Assembly: GCA_017302775.1 (NCBI GenBank)
Contig: JAFLDC010000004.1
Span: 1 to 25,775, forward strand
Length of the DNA stretch: 25,775 bases
Source of the DNA: Sphingomonadales bacterium
Lineage (GTDB): Bacteria; Pseudomonadota; Alphaproteobacteria; Sphingomonadales; Sphingomonadaceae
Reading direction: 5' to 3'
Both the position numbers and the translations under genes were made by a program. Positions 8,057-15,909 of the stretch are shown piece by piece (the stretch's first letter is position 1; every line of letters begins with the position of its first letter). The notes under the pieces were generated by a model, which was not told the DNA's origin, made no database searches, and saw only the letters and a list, made by a program, of their open reading frames with translations.

Positions 8057-9043
8057 CCTTTGAGTTCACGCCTCACCAGGGCGCCGAGCATATGCATCCC
8101 GGCGTCCGAGGCATTGAGACAGGTCAGCGCGGCAAAGTGCGTGCCGCCGCCTTCGACAAATTGTTCTCTGCCGCGAATGGCTAGTTCCTCCAGCGTTTCA
8201 AGGCAGTCCGCCGAGAAGCCCGGCGCGGCAATGGCCAGACGGCGGGTGCCGCTCGCAGCTTCGCGCGCCAGCACTGCGTCCGTCGCCGGCTCCAGCCACT
8301 TGGCCCGGCCAAAGCGCGACTGGAAGGTCACTTCGATCCTGAGGTCGGGAAATTCGCCCGCCAGCGCTTCGCCCAGTAGCCGCGCGGTCTTTCGGCACTG
8401 GCAGTGATAGGGATCACCAAGATGCAGCGTGCGTTCCGGCATGCCATGGAACGAGAGTAGCAGCACCTCTGGCACAAAATCGAGTGACCGCAACTGACGC
8501 GCCGTATCGGCGCGCAAGGCTTCGATGTGCAGCGGATCGTCATAATAGGGAGGCAGCGTGCGCAGGGCGGGCTGCCAGCGCATCGCCGCAAGCTGCTGTG
8601 CCAAGGCGTCGATCGCGGTGGCGGTGGTTGCGCCCGAATACTGCGGATAAAGCGGCGCAACCAGGATCCGCTCGCACCCGGCGGCCTTCAGCGTTTCAAC
8701 CTCTGCCCCGATCGCCGGGCTGCCGTAACGCATTCCCCAGCGCACCAGCACACCATCCCCCAGCCGCGCTTGCAAAGCGGCTGCCTGGGCCTTGGTAATC
8801 GCTGCCAGGGGAGAACCATCCGGGGTCCAGACCTGCTGATAGGCATGTGCGCTTTTGCGGGGACCCGTTCAGGATCGGCCACCACAGCAGTCTGGGTATT
8901 TCCACCACCCTGGGGTCCGACAGGAATTCCTTGAGATAGCGCCGCACCGCCGGGGTGGTCGGCGCATCGGGCGTACCGAGATTGACCAACAGCACGCCGA
9001 CCCGCGGCGGCTGGACGGGCGGATGATCGACCGGCAGGTTCAT
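8044..9043 (-). pseudogene. hemH: Ferrochelatase, frameshifted by an apparent short deletion
   Basis: Ferrochelatase inserts Fe2+ into protoporphyrin IX, the last step of heme synthesis. The first 60 codons from the ATG at 9043 read normally ([35 protein letters not shown]). The family then expects a segment like the VILPLRS of E. coli before the next conserved block. Here about six residues are missing, and the reading continues in another frame ([19 protein letters not shown]) from about 8862. The remainder is complete: [32 protein letters not shown] with the catalytic His, and PGFSADCLETLEE with the catalytic Glu, ending at 8044. The original frame stops at 8696 after 115 codons. The pattern fits a net loss of about 17 nt. 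It could be a real mutation or an assembly fault. Its ATG overlaps the upstream gene's TGA. Confidence 0.88.
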
Positions 9044-11307
9044 CGCCCTGCTCCCGTCAGCGGCACGGTGCGCAGCCGTTCGCTGCCGGCCGAGGCCATC
9101 GCATTGGCGATCGCCGGCGGCGCGCAGACGGCGCCCAGTTCCCCCGGATCGAACGGATCGGCGTCACTATCGATGAAATCCACGTCAATCTCGGGACAAT
9201 CAGCCAACAGGGGCAGCCCCAGCATGCCGAGCCGGCCGATGGTCGGCAGCCCACGCTTGTATCCCGTGGCCGAACCGGTCGCCAGCCCCATCCCGAATAT
9301 CAGGCCACCTTCGATCTGCTGGCGGGCGATGTCCACATTCACGATCCGGCCAATGTCGGCCACCGCCGTCAACTTGTCGACCCGGATACCGCGATCATCG
9401 CGGCGGGCGCTGGCAACAACCGCGATCCGGCCTTCACGCCCGGCCATCGTCATGCGAAAGCAGGCCAGCCCCTGCCCGCTGCCGCCGCCGCCACCGTTCC
9501 ATTCGGCCAAGGTTGCGGCACGCTGCAGGCAATTGGCCAGCTTGATATCATGACCCAGCATCGCGATCCGGTACGACAGCGGCTCCCGTCCTGCCCGATG
9601 GGCCAGTTCATCGATAAAGGTTTCGATCAGGAATGCCCCGATCCCGGCCGAGTTTCCCCGCAGGCGCCCGGTAGGAAGCGGAATTGCCGCCGGTACATGC
9701 TCGACCACCAGATGCGGAATCCGGTAAACCGGCTCCATGCCCTGCATCGCCAGGGGATCACCATCATTCTGCCGTCGCAAGGCCTGACGCCGGTCTGCCC
9801 CGTCGAACAACCGGGCACCAAACTCGCGCATGGTGGCGGGCATGGCGATCCGCAGCTTGAGTGCAGTCAGCGAGCCGTCCTGAGCGGTTCGCGCGGCGAG
9901 CACCGCCTTGGCCGGGGTGCGCGGCAAGCCGCCGACGTGTTCCTGCCAACGCGACCAGACGAGTTGCACCGGCCTGCCCATCTCGCGCGCGATCAGCGCG
10001 GCCTGAACGGCATGCGCCGCATCCAGCCGCGCATCGAAACTTCCCCCCGCCGGCATGGTATAAAGCACCACCGCATCCAGGCTGATGCCTAGCGCCGTCG
10101 CAACTGCCTGCCGGGCGGCTTGCGGTGCCTGGCTTGCCAGCCACAATTCAGTCCGTCCGATCTCCACCTTCGCAGTGACGGCGGAAGTCTCCAGGCCGGC
10201 ATGCAGCGCTGGCGCGACCGTGTAGCGGGCGACATGTTCGAATTTGCTCGCCAGCCACTCGTCAGGATCGCCGACCTCGGCAATCCGCGTCGCCTCGCCC
10301 CGGCGCAGGGCCGTTTCCAATCGATCGTCGATCGCGGCGCTGTCCGCCAGATCGGCCGGGCGGAATTTGGGCATGGCGACTTTCAGCGCGCGTTCCGCCG
10401 CCCACCAATCGCTGGCCACCGCCGCCAGCCAGCCGGAATTTTCAACCAGCCGCAAGAAACCGGGAACACTCTTGACCTTCTCGGCATCGAACGAACCGAG
10501 CGTGCAATCCCCGATCGGAGCCTGCCGGATCGCGGCGAACACCATGTCCGGGAGGCGGATGTCACCGGCGAACGAGAACGAGCCATCGACCTTGCTGGGC
10601 AAATCAAGCCGCGGTGCACGCAGCGGTGCGCCAGCGGGAAACTCGGCAGCGCGTTCCTGGGGTGGTTGTGCACGCGCCACGACCGGGCTGGGCGCGTTAC
10701 GCGCCGATGCACCGCCAACCAGTTCGGCGAAGGACAGGCGCTTCTTGTCATGCACAATGAAGCCGTTCTGCGCGTCGCACTCCTCCCACGCCACGTTCCA
10801 GATATCTGCCGCGACCTTGGCGAGCATCGCGCGGGCACTGGCCGCAGCAACCCGGGCTGCCACTTCGTGCGCTGCGAGCGACGTCCCCTCGGCAGTCACG
10901 ACAAAGGCATCACCCTCGGCAAAGCGCCGCGCCAGCAGACTGTCAGGGGCATCCGCCATCCCGGAGGCCAGCGGAATCCACAGCGGTGCCCAATGCGCTG
11001 CCAGCGGGGCGTTGCCATAGGCGCCGCTGACAGGTGCCGGCTCGACCGCGATCTGGCGCCAGTCAGCCCCCAGTTCATAGGCCACGATCTGCGGGATAAG
11101 AGTGGTGATGCCCTGACCCATCTCGACATCGGGGACCGCCACGCTGATCACGCCGTCCTTCCCGATCTTGAGCCAGGCGTCGAAGGCGAACTCGCTGTCA
11201 CCGGCCAGCAGCGGCGGGGCAAAGCTGCGCGGGCTGAGCGCCCAGGCGGCAATCAGCCCGCCTGTCGCCCCCGCGCCGATCAGTACTCCACGCCGCGTAA
11301 ACCGCAT
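9040..11307 (-). CDS. Tat-exported molybdenum hydroxylase large subunit (isoquinoline 1-oxidoreductase beta type)
   Basis: 755 residues from the ATG at 11307; an adjacent TTG at 11310 is less likely. The twin-arginine leader [16 protein letters not shown] predicts folded export to the periplasm. The body matches the xanthine dehydrogenase family subunit that binds the molybdopterin cytosine dinucleotide cofactor: [20 protein letters not shown], a [23 protein letters not shown] block, [42 protein letters not shown], and a C-terminal [15 protein letters not shown] with the expected active-site Glu. The family normally pairs with a small 2Fe-2S subunit, but none is adjacent: mrp lies 39 nt upstream and hemH overlaps downstream. 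Some motifs deviate (GGSFDAR where GGGFGRR is common). The substrate is unknown. Confidence 0.85.
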   Translation of the reverse strand: MRFTRRGVLIGAGATGGLIAAWALSPRSFAPPLLAGDSEFAFDAWLKIGKDGVISVAVPDVEMGQGITTLIPQIVAYELGADWRQIAVEPAPVSGAYGNAPLAAHWAPLWIPLASGMADAPDSLLARRFAEGDAFVVTAEGTSLAAHEVAARVAAASARAMLAKVAADIWNVAWEECDAQNGFIVHDKKRLSFAELVGGASARNAPSPVVARAQPPQERAAEFPAGAPLRAPRLDLPSKVDGSFSFAGDIRLPDMVFAAIRQAPIGDCTLGSFDAEKVKSVPGFLRLVENSGWLAAVASDWWAAERALKVAMPKFRPADLADSAAIDDRLETALRRGEATRIAEVGDPDEWLASKFEHVARYTVAPALHAGLETSAVTAKVEIGRTELWLASQAPQAARQAVATALGISLDAVVLYTMPAGGSFDARLDAAHAVQAALIAREMGRPVQLVWSRWQEHVGGLPRTPAKAVLAARTAQDGSLTALKLRIAMPATMREFGARLFDGADRRQALRRQNDGDPLAMQGMEPVYRIPHLVVEHVPAAIPLPTGRLRGNSAGIGAFLIETFIDELAHRAGREPLSYRIAMLGHDIKLANCLQRAATLAEWNGGGGGSGQGLACFRMTMAGREGRIAVVASARRDDRGIRVDKLTAVADIGRIVNVDIARQQIEGGLIFGMGLATGSATGYKRGLPTIGRLGMLGLPLLADCPEIDVDFIDSDADPFDPGELGAVCAPPAIANAMASAGSERLRTVPLTGAGR

Positions 11308-11346
11308 CAAACGCCCCGTTTCCGTCCAGTCCTCTTTAGAGTCTGG

Positions 11347-12321
11347 CTATTGATTGTCGAGCCAGGTCGCCACGCGCCGGGCGATCGCCGCAAAGGCTTG
11401 CGCTATCGCATCGTCGCCGGCGGCGGGCGGCATTCCGGCATCGCTGGCTTCGCGGATCGCCAGTTGCAACGGAATTCGGCCGATGAAGGCCAGGCCCATC
11501 TCACCAGCGGCTGCCTCAGCCCCGCCGCTGCCGAACGGATCGCTTACCTCGCCGCAATGCGGGCAGGCGTAACCGGCCATGTTCTCAACCACGCCGATCA
11601 CGGGAACCTGTCCCACTTCAAACAGCTGAACCGCACGCCGGGCGTCAATCAGGGCCAGGTCCTGCGGGGTAGAGACGATCACGGCACCTGCTGGCTTATG
11701 CCGCTGCAGCATGGTCAGTTGCACATCCCCGGTGCCAGGCGGCAGATCGACGATCAGCGTATCGATTTCGCCCCACTCGGCGTCGATCAGCTGCCCCAGG
11801 GCATTGCCGGCCATCGGCCCGCGCCAGGCAATCGCCTTGTCGGGCGCGATCAACTGCCCCATCGACAACACCGGCACCCCCCAACGGCTCGGCACGGGGA
11901 TCAGTTTGTTGTCGCGCGCCTCTGGCCGGGTGCCTTCATTGCCCAGCAGGCGCGGCTGCGACGGGCCATAGATATCAGCATCGACCAGCCCAACCTTGCG
12001 CCCCATCCGCGCCAACGCCACCGCCAGATTGGTCGAAACGGTCGATTTGCCGACCCCGCCCTTGCCCGACCCCACTGCGATGATGCGGCGGCGCGGCTTG
12101 TCGGCGGTCAGCGCGACCCGCACGTCGGCTATCCCCGGTTGGCCCGCCAATGCATCCCTGACTGCGGTTTCCAGCCGTTCGCGTTCAACGGCGTCAAGCC
12201 CGCCCGCATCGAGCACGGCGACGGCAATGCCGTCCTTGATGCGAAGGGATTGCAACCGGGCCTGCGCCAGTGGCGGCAGGGCGTTGCGCAGTTGGTCGTC
12301 CTGATCGTTGGAATTGCTCAT
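11347..12321 (-). CDS. mrp: Mrp/ApbC iron-sulfur cluster carrier ATPase
   Basis: A 324-residue P-loop ATPase of the Mrp/NBP35 family, which carries and delivers Fe-S clusters to apo-proteins in the cytosol. There is an N-terminal DUF59-like domain (about 5-75), then the deviant Walker A GSGKGGVGKST (84-94), DADIYGPSQPRLLG, the switch region VDLPPGTGDVQLT, and the cluster-binding pair Cys253-x2-Cys256 in YACPHCGE. The length is slightly short of E. coli Mrp. It is divergent from hflK with 93 bp between them, and lies upstream of the molybdenum hydroxylase gene on the same strand (39-nt gap), so the two may be cotranscribed. Confidence 0.96.
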   Translation of the reverse strand: MSNSNDQDDQLRNALPPLAQARLQSLRIKDGIAVAVLDAGGLDAVERERLETAVRDALAGQPGIADVRVALTADKPRRRIIAVGSGKGGVGKSTVSTNLAVALARMGRKVGLVDADIYGPSQPRLLGNEGTRPEARDNKLIPVPSRWGVPVLSMGQLIAPDKAIAWRGPMAGNALGQLIDAEWGEIDTLIVDLPPGTGDVQLTMLQRHKPAGAVIVSTPQDLALIDARRAVQLFEVGQVPVIGVVENMAGYACPHCGEVSDPFGSGGAEAAAGEMGLAFIGRIPLQLAIREASDAGMPPAAGDDAIAQAFAAIARRVATWLDNQ

Positions 12322-12414
12322 GGTCCTGCGCCGAAACCCGTTTCCCGGAGCGCTGGCAAGGAAAAATATGCGTCCGCCCTGTTAATTGCGTGCTCCTACC
12401 CTATAACGGAAAGC

Positions 12415-13482
12415 ATGAGCGGAACCGAAGGCCCGAAGCGGGGCAGAAAGAAGAAAGGCGATAGCGAGCAGCCGGAAGTGCAGGATGCACCCGACGCGCC
12501 GCCCCAAGACGTGACCGCGCCGTTGCCTGAAAACACTGCGCCGCCAACAAATCCGTGGCACCCCATAAATCAGGAAGCGCCACAGCGACGCTCTGCTTCC
12601 ATGGACGATATTTTCCGCCGCACGGGCAGCGGCGGCCCCGTTCGTGCGGGCAGCAAGTCTGTGATCGGGCTGGCCGTACTCGGGGTAGTATCGGCCTGGC
12701 TTCTATCGACCTCGATCCATGTTCTGGCCCAGGGTGAACGCGGGGTTGTTACCACCCTTGGCCGCTATTCAGGAACCATCGGACCGGGATTGAGCTTCAC
12801 GCTGCCCTGGCCGATCCAGTCAGTCACGCGCCGCGAAGTGGGCAAGGAAATGGTGACCTTGCTCCCCGACAGGGAAGCGGAAACCTTGATGCTGACCCGC
12901 GATGGAGAGATGATTGATCTGCGCCTGCTGGTTCGTTGGCGGGTCACGGACCTGCGCCAGTTCACCTATACCTTTGCCGATGGGGAAGCTACGCTGCGCA
13001 GGCTGGCAGACAGCACCATGCGCGCGGCGGTGGCGGAGATGACCTTTGACGAACTGCGCGGTGGCAAGCGCCAGGCAGAATTGCAACAACGGGTATCGCA
13101 GCGGCTCGACCGGCAGTTCCTTGCCATGCACGGCGGGGTAACCGTCACCGGGGTGGAAGTGACCAGCGCCAAGCCACCGGCCAAGCTGGATGATACCTTC
13201 AAGAAAATCAGCGTGGCCAATGACGACGCCCGCAAGAACCACGAAACAGCGGTCGCTTATGCCAACCAGATCAAGTTGACGGCCGAGGCTGAGGCGGTCG
13301 CTTTTGACAAGGCCTATGCACTCTATCGTGTCGCCCCCGATGTCACCCGGGCCCGCATTTACTATGAAACCATGGAAAAAGTTCTGCGCAACAATCCGGT
13401 CGTGCTCGGCGGAACCAATGTCACCATCCCGCCGCCACCTGTGACGAAACCCGCAACCACCGCGACGCAGGCCGGCCGATGA
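12415..13482 (+). CDS. hflK: FtsH protease modulator HflK
   Basis: 355 residues from the ATG at 12415 (GGAAAG upstream). The frame is open far upstream, but that part is antisense to mrp. There is a cytoplasmic proline-rich N-terminus with lysine-rich KRGRKKKG and NPWHP, a single membrane segment (about 83-105, VIGLAVLGVVSAWLLSTSIHVLA), then the SPFH/band 7 domain in the periplasm (GERGVVTTLGRYSGTIGPGLSFTLPWPIQSV) and a helical region ending in a low-complexity tail. With HflC it forms the cage-like membrane complex that controls access to the AAA protease FtsH; ftsH is not in the window. The stop overlaps the hflC start as ATGA, as expected for equimolar subunits. Confidence 0.95.
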   Translation: MSGTEGPKRGRKKKGDSEQPEVQDAPDAPPQDVTAPLPENTAPPTNPWHPINQEAPQRRSASMDDIFRRTGSGGPVRAGSKSVIGLAVLGVVSAWLLSTSIHVLAQGERGVVTTLGRYSGTIGPGLSFTLPWPIQSVTRREVGKEMVTLLPDREAETLMLTRDGEMIDLRLLVRWRVTDLRQFTYTFADGEATLRRLADSTMRAAVAEMTFDELRGGKRQAELQQRVSQRLDRQFLAMHGGVTVTGVEVTSAKPPAKLDDTFKKISVANDDARKNHETAVAYANQIKLTAEAEAVAFDKAYALYRVAPDVTRARIYYETMEKVLRNNPVVLGGTNVTIPPPPVTKPATTATQAGR

Positions 13483-14321
13483 CCATAACCCGCGTCCTGC
13501 ACCAATATCGGTTCGGCCTGTTCGCCGCGGCATTGTTCGTGCTGCTGCTCGGCTCGTCTTTCGTCATTGTCGGGGAAGATCGCCAGGCGGTGATCATGCG
13601 GCTGGGCCAGCCCGATCGTGTCATCAACCGGTTTCGCCCGGGCGATGGCTCGGGTGCGGGGCTGGCCGCCAAGATACCTCTGTTCGATCAGGTCACCTGG
13701 TTGCCGCGCGGGTTGGTGACTTATAGCCAGGCGGACAAGCGCCTGCGGGCAACCGACCAGCAATGGCTGATGATCGGCAGCGATGTGATTTACCGGATCA
13801 TCGACCCCGTCAAACTGGTTAGTACGTTGGGCGATGCGGGCAAGATCGACGCCCAGTTCAATTCGCTGTTGCCGGCATTGCTGGATCAGGAACTGGGCCA
13901 GCGCAGCTCTGGACAGATTATCACCCCAGGGGCCGGCGGAGCCAATGCCGCGCTGCGCAGCGCGCTTGACAATCGGATGCGGCAATATGGAATCCAGGTG
14001 ATCGACGTCCGGATCGCGCGGGTCGGTCTGGCCGACAACAGCCTGCAATCCGCCTATGAACGGATGCGCGAACGGCACGAAGCGGCGCTATACGACATTC
14101 AGGCCAAAAGTGCCGCCGATGCCGCCGCGATAACTGCCACCGCTGAGGCCGAGGCTGCCAAGCGGCTTCAGGCCAGCGCGGCCAACGACCGAGAGTTCTA
14201 CAGCTTTTTCAAGGCGATGCGCAGCTATGAAACGCTCTATGGCAATCCGGATCGCAAGAACACCACCACCATCGTACTGCCGCCGGACAGTGGCTATTTG
14301 CGGCACTTTGGTGGAAACTAG
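13479..14321 (+). CDS. hflC: FtsH protease modulator HflC
   Basis: A 280-residue partner of HflK. There is an N-terminal membrane anchor (about 11-30, FGLFAAALFVLLLGSSFVIV), an SPFH domain starting at VGEDRQAVIMRLGQPDRV, and an alanine/glutamate-rich helical stretch (IQAKSAADAAAITATAEAEAAKRLQ) that would form the wall of the HflKC cage. It ends with SYETLYGNPDRKNTTTIVLPPDSGYLRHF, a typical HflC C-terminus. The gene begins inside the hflK stop (ATGA) and is followed 79 nt later by degP on the same strand. A short GC-rich inverted repeat at 14349-14364 in that gap lacks a T-run, so readthrough into degP is plausible. Confidence 0.95.
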   Translation: MTITRVLHQYRFGLFAAALFVLLLGSSFVIVGEDRQAVIMRLGQPDRVINRFRPGDGSGAGLAAKIPLFDQVTWLPRGLVTYSQADKRLRATDQQWLMIGSDVIYRIIDPVKLVSTLGDAGKIDAQFNSLLPALLDQELGQRSSGQIITPGAGGANAALRSALDNRMRQYGIQVIDVRIARVGLADNSLQSAYERMRERHEAALYDIQAKSAADAAAITATAEAEAAKRLQASAANDREFYSFFKAMRSYETLYGNPDRKNTTTIVLPPDSGYLRHFGGN

Positions 14322-14400
14322 CCCGTTCAATTCCTATTAAGGGGAAATCGGCGCAAATCCGCCGTAACCGGGGATGGATTTGTCAGAAGGACGATGTGAC

Positions 14401-15906
14401 GTGAAATACGCATATAGTGTGACAGCGGCGCTGCTGATGGGCGGCGCGGCGCTATCATTAGCCGGCGGTATCCCGGCCGGCGCCCAGGTGGCCCAGAACG
14501 ATGAGGGTCAGATGCGCACCCTGGTGCCGCGACCAGGTGCCCCTGCCAGTTTTGCGGATCTGACCCAGCAACTCCAGCCTGCCGTGGTCAATATCTCGGT
14601 CCGGCAAAAAGTTGCAGCGCCCAACCCGATGGCTGGTACGCCGCTGGGCAACATGTTTCCGGGATCCGGCGGCGGGGCCAAGGTCGCTCAGGCGGTCGGC
14701 TCGGGCTTCATCATCTCGCCTGACGGTTTCATCGTCACCAACAATCACGTGATCAGTCTGGACCGAGAAGGCCAGGCGGATGAAGTCACCGTCAAGCTGG
14801 CCGATGGCAAACAGTACAAGGCCCGGATCGTCGGTCGTGATATCGAATCCGATCTTGCCGTACTCAAGATTGATGCGCCCGGTGCGCTACCGTTCGTCAA
14901 GTTCGGCGAATCGCGCAAGGCGCGGGCCGGTGACTGGGTCATCGCCATTGGCAATCCGTTCGGCCTTGGCGGCACGGTGACCTCCGGGATTGTAAGCTCG
15001 GTCAACCGCAGCACCGGAACCGGCGCCTATGATCATTACATTCAGACCGACGCATCGATCAATTCGGGCAATTCCGGCGGGCCGATGTTCGACATGGCTG
15101 GCAACGTAATCGGGATCAACAACTGGATCGTGGCACCCGGCGGCGGGAATATCGGGATCGGTTTCGCCATCCCGTCCGACACCGCCCGCCCGATCGTCGA
15201 GCGGTTGCGGTCCGGCCAGGCTATCGAACGCGGTTATCTGGGGATTTCGATCCAGCCGATGAGCGACGAGATCGCCGATTCCCTGGGTCTGCCCCATGAC
15301 AGCGGCGAGTTGGTCAGGATGGTACAGCCGGGGCAGCCGGGTGCCGCCGCCGGACTGCGCGTCGGCGATATCGTGCTCAAGGTCAATAACGAGCCGGTCA
15401 CGCCGGACCGCACGCTGTCGGGCATCGTTTCCGGCATCGCGCCGGGCACGCGCATCCCGCTGGATGTGCTGCGCGGGGGCAAACCGATGACGCTGTACGC
15501 CAATGTGGCCAGGCGCCCCAGCCAGCAGGAGCTGGCCAAGTCGCTGACCCCGGAAGCCCGGCCCGACCCGTTCAATGGCCCGCAAGCCCAGGGACAAGGC
15601 CTGGCCGAGAGCGCGCTCGGACTCAAGATTCTGACCATGAACCCAGAGTACGCCGCGCAACTGGGCGTGCCGAGCAGCACCAAGGGTGTGGTCATCGCCG
15701 GGGTCGATCCCGGTTCGGACGCAGCCAGCCAGCAGCTGCAGCGGCGGGATATCATCGTATCGGCCAATCTCAGCGAGATCACCAGCACGGACGATCTCGA
15801 CAAGGTAATCCGCGCCGCCAAAAGCGCGGGAAGGCCAACCGTGACGCTGCAGGTGATGCGACCGGGCCAGCCAGGGCTGGTCTACATCGGCATCAGGATC
15901 AGCTGA
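14401..15906 (+). CDS. degP: Periplasmic serine protease DegP/HtrA (Do family)
   Basis: 501 residues from a GTG at 14401 with AGAAGGA about 9 nt upstream. An in-frame ATG at 14374 would add nine charged residues in front of the signal peptide (KYAYSVTAALLMGGAALSLAG...AGAQ). The catalytic triad is visible as His116 (NNHVI), Asp151 (SDLAVLKI) and Ser225 (SGNSGGPMFD). Two PDZ domains follow (from about RGYLGISIQPM, and from about GLKILTMNPEYA), the full DegP/DegQ layout. It refolds or degrades misfolded envelope proteins. Its place directly behind hflKC makes a compact envelope quality-control unit. The stop is only 3 nt from the stop of the converging penicillin-binding protein gene. Confidence 0.95.
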   Translation: MKYAYSVTAALLMGGAALSLAGGIPAGAQVAQNDEGQMRTLVPRPGAPASFADLTQQLQPAVVNISVRQKVAAPNPMAGTPLGNMFPGSGGGAKVAQAVGSGFIISPDGFIVTNNHVISLDREGQADEVTVKLADGKQYKARIVGRDIESDLAVLKIDAPGALPFVKFGESRKARAGDWVIAIGNPFGLGGTVTSGIVSSVNRSTGTGAYDHYIQTDASINSGNSGGPMFDMAGNVIGINNWIVAPGGGNIGIGFAIPSDTARPIVERLRSGQAIERGYLGISIQPMSDEIADSLGLPHDSGELVRMVQPGQPGAAAGLRVGDIVLKVNNEPVTPDRTLSGIVSGIAPGTRIPLDVLRGGKPMTLYANVARRPSQQELAKSLTPEARPDPFNGPQAQGQGLAESALGLKILTMNPEYAAQLGVPSSTKGVVIAGVDPGSDAASQQLQRRDIIVSANLSEITSTDDLDKVIRAAKSAGRPTVTLQVMRPGQPGLVYIGIRIS

Positions 15907-15909
15907 TCG

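Noticed and set aside
8696..8863. Continuation of the first hemH frame as a genuine alternative C-terminus
   Set aside because: After codon 60 this frame has no ferrochelatase similarity, while the other frame resumes the family sequence at once, so the change is a frameshift and not an alternative protein end.
8044..9043. Programmed ribosomal frameshifting in hemH
   Set aside because: A conserved segment of about six residues is also missing, and there is no slippery heptamer at the junction, so a deletion explains the break better.
10120..12414. Very long plus-strand open frame (about 765 codons) running up to hflK
   Set aside because: It is antisense to the molybdenum hydroxylase and mrp genes, both clearly coding on the minus strand. 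Its translation is rich in Arg, Gly and His with no domain, as expected when the opposite strand has a GC-rich third codon position. Only the part from 12415 is hflK.
14341..14366. Possible sigma-factor promoter (GGAAA ... CGTAA) or terminator hairpin between hflC and degP
   Set aside because: The spacing and -10-like element fit the EcfG consensus poorly, and the CGGCG/CGCCG stem has only five pairs and no T-run.
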